Shown in pieces: positions 57,434-64,000 of a stretch of 64,000 bases of DNA (position 1 is its first letter; every line of letters begins with the position of its first letter). The notes below the pieces were generated by a model. That model had not been told where the DNA came from and did not search any database. It saw only the letters and a program-made list of their open reading frames with translations. Both the position numbers and the translations under genes were made by a program. The DNA is taken from assembly GCF_009601765.2 (NCBI RefSeq), contig NZ_CP045699.1, positions 124,001 through 188,000 on the forward strand, read 5' to 3'. Source of the DNA: Vibrio algicola (lineage in GTDB: Bacteria; Pseudomonadota; Gammaproteobacteria; Enterobacterales; Vibrionaceae).

Positions 57434-58660
57434 ATGAGTAATCATTTTGATGTTGTGATCATTGGTGCGGGTGCGGCAGGGTTAATGTGCGCTGCCGAAG
57501 CTGGTAAGCGTGGACGCAAAACCTTAGTGATCGATAATGCCAAAAAGCCAGGGCGTAAAATTTTGATCTCTGGTGGTGGTCGCTGTAACTTTACCAATTA
57601 CGATGTCAGTGCCAATAACTTTGTCTGCCAAAATCCTCACTTTGTAAAATCGGCTTTATCGCAATACACCAATTGGGATTTCATTAGCTTAATCTCTAAA
57701 TATGAGATTGAATTTGAAGAGCGCGATCACGGGCAGCTGTTTTGTTTATCGGCTAATGCTGAGGATAAAAATCCGGCGAAAAATATCGTTAATATGTTGC
57801 TTAAAGAGTGCGATTTTTCCCATGTCTCTCAATGGTATCGTTGTGATATTCAAGACATCAAAAAGACAGAAAACGGCTTTTCATTCCATTCTATTTCGAG
57901 TAGCAAAGAGCACACTGGCGAGATCACTTGTGAGTCATTAGTGGTGGCTACCGGTGGCCTTTCAATGCCCAAACTGGGCGCGACCCCATTTGGCTATCAA
58001 CTGGCTGAGCAGTTTGGATTATCGGTCGTGCCAACCAGTGCCGGTTTAGTCCCTTTTACTCTGCATAAAGAAGAAAAAGAAGCGTTTTCCGAGTTATCCG
58101 GCATTGCGGTACCCGCTGAGATCACCGCCCAAGATGGCACCTTGTTTAAAGAAGCGCTGCTATTTACTCATCGTGGGTTATCCGGTCCTTCAGTGCTGCA
58201 AATATCTTCATTTTGGCGCGCAGGACAAACTGTCAGTATCAATCTGGTTCCCAATGATGATGTACTAGCATTGCTGACTCACTCACGAGAAAAACACCCC
58301 AACCAAAGCTTAAAAAACACCCTTGCCAAAGTTCTGCCTAAGCGTGTGATTGAAGTGTTTATCGATCGTAAATTACTCACTGATAAACCATTAAAGCAGT
58401 TTAATCCAAAAGAAATTCAAGCCGTGGTCGATCAACTTGAGCAATGGCAAGTGTTGCCCAATGGCACCGAAGGTTACCGCACCGCAGAAGTAACTTTAGG
58501 AGGCGTTGATACCAAGCATTTGTCGTCTAAAACCATGCAATGTAACGATATCCAAGGCCTGTATTTTATCGGCGAAGTGATGGATGTCAGCGGCTGGCTA
58601 GGCGGTTACAACTTCCAATGGGCATGGAGCAGTGGTTTTGTAGCAGGGCAGTGGGTGTAG
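57434..58660 (+). CDS. HI0933/YhiN-family flavoprotein
   Basis: A 408-residue FAD-binding protein of the HI0933 family. The dinucleotide motif VVIIGAGAAGLMCAAEAGKRG opens the protein, followed by PGRKILISGGGRCNFTN and, at the C terminus, GLYFIGEVMDVSGWLGGYNFQWAWSSG. The family is annotated as NAD(P)/FAD-dependent oxidoreductase or BaiN-like reductase; the substrate is unknown. It lies 105 bases after uspB with a possible extended -10 box at 57391-57399. Confidence 0.9.
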   Translation: MSNHFDVVIIGAGAAGLMCAAEAGKRGRKTLVIDNAKKPGRKILISGGGRCNFTNYDVSANNFVCQNPHFVKSALSQYTNWDFISLISKYEIEFEERDHGQLFCLSANAEDKNPAKNIVNMLLKECDFSHVSQWYRCDIQDIKKTENGFSFHSISSSKEHTGEITCESLVVATGGLSMPKLGATPFGYQLAEQFGLSVVPTSAGLVPFTLHKEEKEAFSELSGIAVPAEITAQDGTLFKEALLFTHRGLSGPSVLQISSFWRAGQTVSINLVPNDDVLALLTHSREKHPNQSLKNTLAKVLPKRVIEVFIDRKLLTDKPLKQFNPKEIQAVVDQLEQWQVLPNGTEGYRTAEVTLGGVDTKHLSSKTMQCNDIQGLYFIGEVMDVSGWLGGYNFQWAWSSGFVAGQWV

Positions 58661-58730
58661 TCTTTTTTAGAACGATAGAAAACGACTCTAAGGAATGGAG
58701 ACGATAACAACATAAAATCTAGGTATTTCA

Positions 58731-59891
58731 ATGATAAACAATAAAGGCTTCATTCCTCTTCTTATGTATATGCTGGTCGCCTTTGGTGGGATCATGGTGG
58801 ATATCATTGTTCCTTCCTTGCCTTCAATGCGATCGGCATTAGGGGCGAGTGAAACCATGACCCAATGGGCATTTACGGCCGCGATGCTTGGCTTTGGTTT
58901 GGGGCAGTTGATTGCCGGATTTGTGGTGGATGCTTATGGCCGTAAAAAGCCGATGCTGATTGGTGGCATGGTATTGGTCGTGAGTTTGATGCTGACGATG
59001 ATGATGAGCTCGATGCAAGCAGTGATCGGTTTGCGCTTATTGCAAGGGCTGTCAGTTTCGTTTGTTTGTGTTGGTGGACGAGCGGTCGTAAAAGATTTAT
59101 TTCACGGTGATGCTTATCTAAAAGCAATAAACTGGTTGACGATTTCGTTTGCGATGGGGATAACTTTATCGCCTTTTGTCGGAGGTTATATTGAAACCCT
59201 ATTTGGTTGGCAGATGGTGTTTATCTTTTTAGCGGTCTGGGTCAGTATTGGTTGTGTGTTGTTATGGTTATTTTTTGAAGAAACGCACCTTAATCGTGAG
59301 CCGTTACATTTAAGCACCATGAAAGCGAATCTTAGCGATATTTTATTGAATAAAAACTTCCAATATATTGCGTTAGCATGCGGTATTTTTTACAGCATTC
59401 TGCCCACTTTCAATACCGTATCGTCATTTCTTATCCAAGAAACCTTAGGCTATAGCCCTGTATTTTATGGTTATCTGGCATTGGCTTTAGGCGGCTGTTG
59501 GTTAATCGGTAATATCACCAACCACTTCTTATTTCATATCACCGCAATGCGTAAAACCGTGGTATCGCTAGGTTTGTCATTATTGGCAGTGTTGCTCGGT
59601 ATTGGTTATCAATTTGAATTTGGGTTAAATATATACGCCTTTATCGCCCCAATTGGTTTGATTATCTTTTCGCTGGGGATGTTATTTCCGCTTTATCTTG
59701 GCCATGCATTAGGGCCTTTTAGTCATATTGCAGGTATTGCCAATGCGTTGGTATTTTCGGTTTGTTGGTTGTGCACTGCGCTTATTTCCCTGCTTGCATC
59801 TTCGTTACCGCTAGACAGCGGCATCCCATTAATGGCGATGTATTTGGTGTTGATTGTATTGGCGATGGGTTTGGTCAAAAAAATCAAATAA
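58731..59891 (+). CDS. Bcr/CflA-family MFS multidrug exporter
   Basis: A 386-residue, 12-helix major facilitator. The sequences DIIVPSLPSMRSALG (helix 1 and loop) and GFVVDAYGRKKPML (the loop 2-3 motif of the family) are characteristic of Bcr/CflA drug:proton antiporters. Upstream spacing to the flavoprotein is 70 bases. Substrates of homologues include bicyclomycin, sulfonamides and chloramphenicol-like drugs; the one here is unknown. Confidence 0.88.
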   Translation: MINNKGFIPLLMYMLVAFGGIMVDIIVPSLPSMRSALGASETMTQWAFTAAMLGFGLGQLIAGFVVDAYGRKKPMLIGGMVLVVSLMLTMMMSSMQAVIGLRLLQGLSVSFVCVGGRAVVKDLFHGDAYLKAINWLTISFAMGITLSPFVGGYIETLFGWQMVFIFLAVWVSIGCVLLWLFFEETHLNREPLHLSTMKANLSDILLNKNFQYIALACGIFYSILPTFNTVSSFLIQETLGYSPVFYGYLALALGGCWLIGNITNHFLFHITAMRKTVVSLGLSLLAVLLGIGYQFEFGLNIYAFIAPIGLIIFSLGMLFPLYLGHALGPFSHIAGIANALVFSVCWLCTALISLLASSLPLDSGIPLMAMYLVLIVLAMGLVKKIK

Positions 59892-59938
59892 TGATCCGAG
59901 ATCGTTTTAGCGATTGATGTTATCACCGGCTTAAATCT

Positions 59939-59964
59939 CATTATGGATAGATCTGTCCATAATG
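59939..59964. promoter_or_regulatory. 26-bp near-perfect palindrome (putative operator)
   Basis: CATTATGGA-T-AGATCT-G-TCCATAATG is palindromic over 26 bases with only one mismatched pair. It lies 89 bases upstream of the oxidoreductase ATG. The symmetric form suggests a dimeric repressor such as TetR or MarR type. No such regulator is in the window. Confidence 0.55.
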
Positions 59965-60052
59965 ATTGGATCCTTTGACTCTTTATCCACGATGACTATT
60001 TTGTCATAATTAGCCCATCAAACATTCAGAATAAAGTGCAAAGGAAAATCCG

Positions 60053-61060
60053 ATGAAAGCGAGCGGTTACCAACAAAACCTAGCATCAACAAACGAACTG
60101 TCATTACAAGATATTGACGTTGCCATACCATCTGCAACAGGGCGCGATATTTTAGTAGAAGTGAAGGCTGTATCGGTTAATCCTATCGATTTTAAACTTC
60201 GCCAGAATATGCCTGCACCTGAAAATGAACACAAAATATTAGGCTTTGATGCGACAGGTATTGTTAAGTCTGTTGGTGAGAATGTCACTCTATTTAAGCC
60301 TGGTGATAAAGTGTGGTATGCCGGTGATATTAGTCGTTCTGGCAGCAACGCTCAATTTCAACTTGTCGATGAGCGCATTGTGGGTCAGATGCCAAGCTCC
60401 TTATCTTTTGCGGAAGCGGCGGCGTTACCACTGACAACCATTACCGCATGGGAAATGCTATTTGACCGCTTGAAGGTCGACAAAACCAATTCTAATAAGA
60501 GTATTTTGGTGATTGGTGCGGCCGGTGGTGTCGGCTCTATCATGGTTCAGTTGATTAAAAACTTAACCGATCTGACGGTTATTGCTTCCGCTTCTCGCCC
60601 AGAAACCGTGGCATGGTTAGAAGATCTAGGTGCCGATCATGTGATAAACCACACCAACCTATTAAGTGAAGAATTTACCGCTCAGCAATTGGGGGAGGTT
60701 GATTATGTGGTGGGCTTAAATAATACCACTCAACATTTAGTTGAAATTGAAAAAGTACTCAAACCTCAGGGCCAGTTTGCACTGATCGATGATCCTGAAA
60801 CACTCGATATCATGTTGTTTAAAAAGAAAAGTATTTCTGTGCATTGGGAGATGATGTTTACTCGCTCTCTTTATCAAACAGAGGATATGCAGTCTCAGCA
60901 TCAGTTATTGAATATAACCGCGAATATGATTGATAAAGGACTGCTGAGAACGACGCTAGGTAAGCATATGGGCAAAATAAATGCTCAAAATCTACGACAA
61001 GCACATCAGTTATTAGAGACTCAAACTGCAAAAGGGAAAATCGTCCTCGAAGGGTTTTAA
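60053..61060 (+). CDS. Zinc-ADH-family NADPH:quinone oxidoreductase
   Basis: A 335-residue medium-chain reductase. The N-terminal GroES-like part contains VSVNPIDFKLRQ and GFDATGIVKSVGENV, and the NADPH site is VIGAAGGVGSIMVQLIK (about 152-168). Catalytic-zinc ligands are not evident, as in quinone oxidoreductases of the zinc-ADH superfamily. The likely role is reduction of quinones or reactive enones. A ribosome site AAAGGAAAA precedes the ATG, and a 26-bp palindrome upstream is the probable control site. It converges with the broken LysR gene. Confidence 0.9.
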   Translation: MKASGYQQNLASTNELSLQDIDVAIPSATGRDILVEVKAVSVNPIDFKLRQNMPAPENEHKILGFDATGIVKSVGENVTLFKPGDKVWYAGDISRSGSNAQFQLVDERIVGQMPSSLSFAEAAALPLTTITAWEMLFDRLKVDKTNSNKSILVIGAAGGVGSIMVQLIKNLTDLTVIASASRPETVAWLEDLGADHVINHTNLLSEEFTAQQLGEVDYVVGLNNTTQHLVEIEKVLKPQGQFALIDDPETLDIMLFKKKSISVHWEMMFTRSLYQTEDMQSQHQLLNITANMIDKGLLRTTLGKHMGKINAQNLRQAHQLLETQTAKGKIVLEGF

Positions 61061-61150
61061 CGAGCAAGACAGAACCATCTGGCATGAAAGAATGCTCTCA
61101 ATTGTAGTTGAAATATAGGTTAATTAAATCAATGTGTTGAGTTGGTTTAA

Positions 61151-62082
61151 TTAACGATACAACTGAGAGTAATTAGGAATGTGGTTGCTCCAAAACGGAG
61201 GCGCGCCGATATGATGTTGTACCGAAGTAATAAATTCTCGGACTAATATCGGTTGTTGTCGATGCGGGTAGACCACATAAATACCGGTATCCATAGTCGA
61301 CAGTCGGTGCTCGGTCAGTAACGGAAATAGCCGAGATTCGGTAATCGGCTGCTCAAGATTAAATAAATCAATCAAACTGTAACCTATCCCATCTTTGACC
61401 GCTGCCATTAAGGTGCGTACATCACTGACTTTATAGTTACCCTGCATTTTGTAATTTTCCCAATCACTCTTATGTGGCGTTTTACTGATGCGTAATTTAT
61501 CTAACACCGTATCGCCATTGGTGAAAATAACGGCGGGCAGTTTAATTAATTCATCTGGCGTGGTGGGTGTGCCATGCTTTTGGATAAAAAGTTCGGATGC
61601 AATAATCGCAAATTGAGTCGGTGCTATTTTCTTAGCAATTAAATTAGACTCATTCAATTTTCCCACTCTAAACGCCAAATCAAAATGGTCGGTGATGATG
61701 TCCGTTTGCTTATCCGCCAGTATTAATGAGATTTCGACTTGTGGGTATTGCGCCATAAATTTAGAAATAACTGGCTGTAAATACTCTTGTCCCCAGAAGA
61801 TCGGCGCGGTGATCCGCAGTTTGCCTTTCGGCTCGAATTGATGAGTATTGGCGATGGTTTGGATCTCATCTAATGTCACTTTTAACTGGGTGGCTTTTTT
61901 TAATATTTCTTCACCGACAGGGGTAAGCGAAAAGGAGCGAGTGGAACGCCAAGACTAGTCTCTAGTTTCTTGATTTGTTTCGATAATGAGGAGTTGTCCA
62001 TTTCATGCAATGCAGCGGCTTTTGAAAATGAATTCTGTTGTACCACATCTATAAATAGAGACAGCTGAGTAACAATCGACAT
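61151..62082 (-). pseudogene. Frameshifted LysR-family regulator
   Basis: The first 55 codons give a normal LysR helix-turn-helix (VVQQNSFSKAAALHEMDNSSLSKQIKKLE, ending SLGVPL), and then the frame changes and stops near 61900. The conserved continuation RSFSLTPVGEEILKKATQLK is present in another frame and runs into the full effector-binding domain to 61151. The usual LFNRST segment between LGVPL and RSFSLTP is missing, so a small deletion of non-triplet size is the cause. An internal ATG at 61879 could still express a DNA-binding-less effector domain. Confidence 0.85.
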
Positions 62083-62182
62083 AAGAACTCCTTATTGCGT
62101 AATCAATCGATTATATCTATAAGGTTATTGGGAGTGCAATCACGGCTAGGTTATGGGCTTAACTCAATTGGAATGACTGCTC

Positions 62183-62701
62183 TTACCGCTTCTCAATATA
62201 AAGGATTAAACTGCCGACTCGAAAGCCAAATTTGGTCATGTCGGTTTTATTGAATAAGCGCTTTTCATCGATAAGGTGCATCCAATCATCTAAGGTAAGT
62301 TGATAGGTGGTGCCTTGCGATTCTATGTTCATGTCATATTTCCAATACAAGGCCGATCCGCTGGTGGTGCCGGTCGCGGTGCCGATCACATCGCTGGCAT
62401 GACCTTGGTATTGATTGTCGGATAATTTTTCTAAATACCACACCCGAGTCGATTTCTCACCATCATCAAATTCAAACCATTCTTTGAGCTCGCCTTGGTT
62501 GCCTTTCCATGAACCGATCAAATCCACGTTAAAGCGTCGAGTCACATTGCCGGAGCGATCCAGCACCATGCCGTAGGCTTTGAGTTTACCGTCAAAGAAT
62601 TGTTCGAGTTTCAACTCCGGCGTGGTATTGGCGTATTGCTCTAAGCTATTTGGGCTGCATCCGGTGAGCAGCAAGGTAAGAAATACTATGATCAGTTTCA
62701 T
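62183..62701 (-). CDS. DUF3833 lipoprotein
   Basis: A 172-residue lipoprotein with signal MKLIIVFLTLLLTGC (Cys15) and a beta-rich mature domain, including SWKGNQGELKEWFEFDDGE, of the DUF3833 family. It is the last of three minus-strand genes. Families of this kind cluster with cyclopropane-fatty-acid synthase and DUF1365 genes under ChrR/sigma-E-type photo-oxidative control in proteobacteria, which suggests a membrane-lipid role. Function unproven. Confidence 0.85.
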   Translation of the reverse strand: MKLIIVFLTLLLTGCSPNSLEQYANTTPELKLEQFFDGKLKAYGMVLDRSGNVTRRFNVDLIGSWKGNQGELKEWFEFDDGEKSTRVWYLEKLSDNQYQGHASDVIGTATGTTSGSALYWKYDMNIESQGTTYQLTLDDWMHLIDEKRLFNKTDMTKFGFRVGSLILYIEKR

Positions 62702-62722
62702 GTGAGTTCCTCTCGATTGCGT

Positions 62723-63250
62723 TTATTGGGGCTGTGATCCTAATAATTGTTGGCGCAGTTTGGGTTCGGATGTTTTGGGGGATAACCAAATACTCAAAAA
62801 GGCGGGCCCAAAATCGACGTCTTTAATCGAACCCATTGCTTTTACTGAGTGAGTCGCATGGCTGGCAAAATAAAATGCACTCACACCTTGTGGGTTAACC
62901 AATAAGGTTAATTGATTGCCAGAGCTGACGTTGGGCCAAATTTTATCTAATTCAGCGAGCCAAACGTCGGTCTGATTGGAGGTGATCCCTAGCCGCTGCC
63001 ATTGATCTTGAGTCGCTTCCAGTAAGTCATTTTTTGAGATGGATTTAAGGTAAGTTAGGCGTAATGCTTTGGTATCGGATTGATCAACATTGCGATGGCT
63101 GGCAAATAATTCAGCTTGGTATAAATCCCAAAACAGATACTGCATCTTGCCTTGGCCCAATTTGTGTAATTGAGCGAGATTCAACCCCTCATCGCTGTGA
63201 GCTGAAACGGAAAAGCTAAGTAATATCAATGATAAACATAATTTAAACAT
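62723..63250 (-). CDS. Chalcone isomerase-like exported protein
   Basis: A 175-residue secreted protein with signal peptide MFKLCLSLILLSFSVSA. The mature part fits the chalcone-isomerase-like fold (MQYLFWDLYQAELFAS, then RLTYLKSISKNDLLEAT, then AFLSIWLS), a family whose bacterial members probably bind fatty acids rather than flavonoids. The start two codons inside the longest frame is chosen because AAGGAG lies 5 bases before that ATG. It sits between the DUF3833 and DUF2878 genes. Confidence 0.85.
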   Translation of the reverse strand: MFKLCLSLILLSFSVSAHSDEGLNLAQLHKLGQGKMQYLFWDLYQAELFASHRNVDQSDTKALRLTYLKSISKNDLLEATQDQWQRLGITSNQTDVWLAELDKIWPNVSSGNQLTLLVNPQGVSAFYFASHATHSVKAMGSIKDVDFGPAFLSIWLSPKTSEPKLRQQLLGSQPQ

Positions 63251-63349
63251 AACCACTCCTTTATCTTTTCCTTATATCCATTCGATTCAATATTTGAGCA
63301 ATTGGAATGCGCAAAAAAAGCCACAGATCCGTACTTGGCACAGCCTACG

Positions 63350-63970
63350 CTATGGCACTTTATGATTGATTGTCTGTTTATTGAGGGCTTTTTTGCGCCG
63401 ATTTTTAGGATTAAGTGCGGCTACTTTATGCTTTAAAATATATTTTTCAGCGGAAGCTGAATGCAATGGGTTAAGCATGCGATAGCACACCACCAGTAGC
63501 GGTAATAAAATGGCCCACGACAATGCTAATACGGTAATTAACCATGGATAATCCCATGTTGCTTGCATCGCACCGGCTTCTATTCCGGCTAAATAACTGC
63601 TGGTTCCTGAAATTGCCCCTAAGATATAGGCGAGCCATAAAGGTTTATTGGTGAGCCAATGTAGGCTGTGGTTAAAGCTGACTAACAACATTGCCCACAA
63701 TAGTCCTAACCAAGGTGGAAAATAAATATATTGGCTGGAAAAAGTGGCGCTGGCAGAGAAAGTGCCAATGGCAAGATGAATACTATCGACCATTAAGGCA
63801 GGAGCCAGTAGCACTAACACTTTGGCATCGGCCAGCTTGGTTGGTGACAAGCCAAAGTGCAGCAACAAAATAGCGATCATCCAATAAGTGGCCTGTTCGG
63901 TATAAAAAGCCGCACAGAACCAACTCAGCTGGAACAGCGCGAGATTAATAATCCAAAATCGACGCATCAT
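63350..63970 (-). CDS. DUF2878 membrane protein
   Basis: A 206-residue integral membrane protein with about six hydrophobic segments and a basic tail (KNRRKKALNKQ). It matches the DUF2878 family, which travels with DUF3833, chalcone-isomerase-like and cyclopropane-fatty-acid synthase genes. Function unknown; a role in unusual membrane lipids is inference from context. Confidence 0.85.
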   Translation of the reverse strand: MMRRFWIINLALFQLSWFCAAFYTEQATYWMIAILLLHFGLSPTKLADAKVLVLLAPALMVDSIHLAIGTFSASATFSSQYIYFPPWLGLLWAMLLVSFNHSLHWLTNKPLWLAYILGAISGTSSYLAGIEAGAMQATWDYPWLITVLALSWAILLPLLVVCYRMLNPLHSASAEKYILKHKVAALNPKNRRKKALNKQTINHKVP

Positions 63971-63976
63971 TCGGAC

Positions 63977-64000
63977 TCATATAACGCGGTTTTCTTGCCA
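63977..64000 (-). CDS. Possible 3' end of an upstream gene
   Basis: Seven codons (WQENRVI) followed by TGA are open at the window edge, 6 bases before the DUF2878 start. Given the usual order this may be the end of a cyclopropane-fatty-acid synthase or similar gene, but the fragment is too short to identify. Confidence 0.3.
   Translation of the reverse strand, partial: WQENRVI

Noticed and set aside
1..64000. Defence islands, prophage, integrons, CRISPR or toxin-antitoxin modules
   Set aside because: I saw no cas, integrase, transposase, phage structural or restriction genes and no direct-repeat arrays with spacers.

Overview
The window reads as chromosomal DNA of a Vibrionaceae gammaproteobacterium, most likely a Vibrio. 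The evidence is synteny and protein similarity recognised by eye: purH/purD with yjaG-hupA-yjaH, prmA-dusB-fis, panF-yhdT, aroQ-accB-accC, the acetate-switch genes (acs, actP, a CrbS/CrbR-type two-component system), uspA-ftnA-uspB, and several ERIC-like 100-130 bp extragenic palindromes. No rRNA, tRNA, CRISPR, prophage, insertion sequence or integrase was seen. I do not assign a species.

Layout. 1-8.3 kb: ABC-2 permease, a UDG-fold protein, a D-2-hydroxyacid dehydrogenase, yjaG, hupA, yjaH, then purD and purH on the minus strand, separated by two ERIC-like elements. 8.5-13.3 kb: a small lipoprotein and the malI/malX-malY module with two perfect MalI-type operators. 13.3-20.7 kb: fis, dusB, prmA, panF-yhdT, accC-accB and aroQ, nearly all on the minus strand. 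21-37 kb: carbon overflow and acetate, i.e. acs with an exonuclease and a cNMP/CBS/nucleotidyltransferase protein, interrupted by macAB and a decayed MFS gene, then a sodium-symporter-type hybrid kinase, an 83-residue partner, an actP-like symporter with its DUF4212 subunit, and a LuxR-type response regulator. 37-47.7 kb: dsbD, glyoxylate shunt genes (aceA, glcB) with a divergent ScfR/RamB-type regulator, PhoX phosphatase and asnC. 47.9-52.7 kb: a PAS-GGDEF-EAL protein overlapping rsmJ, a retropepsin-like protein and a coiled-coil protein. 52.7-54.7 kb: the wreck of a tetrathionate respiration locus (ttrR, ttrS, ttrA fragments). 54.7-64 kb: DMT transporter, uspA, ftnA, uspB, a HI0933-type flavoprotein, a Bcr/CflA exporter, a zinc-ADH-family oxidoreductase, a frameshifted LysR regulator and a DUF3833/chalcone-isomerase-like/DUF2878 operon.

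How it works together. The centre of the window supports growth on acetate: uptake (actP plus DUF4212), activation (acs), sensing (CrbS/CrbR-like) and assimilation (aceA, glcB) lie within about 23 kb, with a regulator of the ScfR family beside the glyoxylate genes. Fatty-acid precursor supply (accBC), pantothenate uptake (panF) and translation or nucleoid genes (prmA, dusB, fis, hupA) are ordinary core functions.

The most distinctive signals are decay by deletion (ttr locus, an HcaT-like MFS gene, a LysR gene), an eight-copy heptanucleotide repeat between glcB and aceA, ERIC-like elements that overlap gene ends, and several strong palindromic operators. I found no convincing new defence or mobile system.
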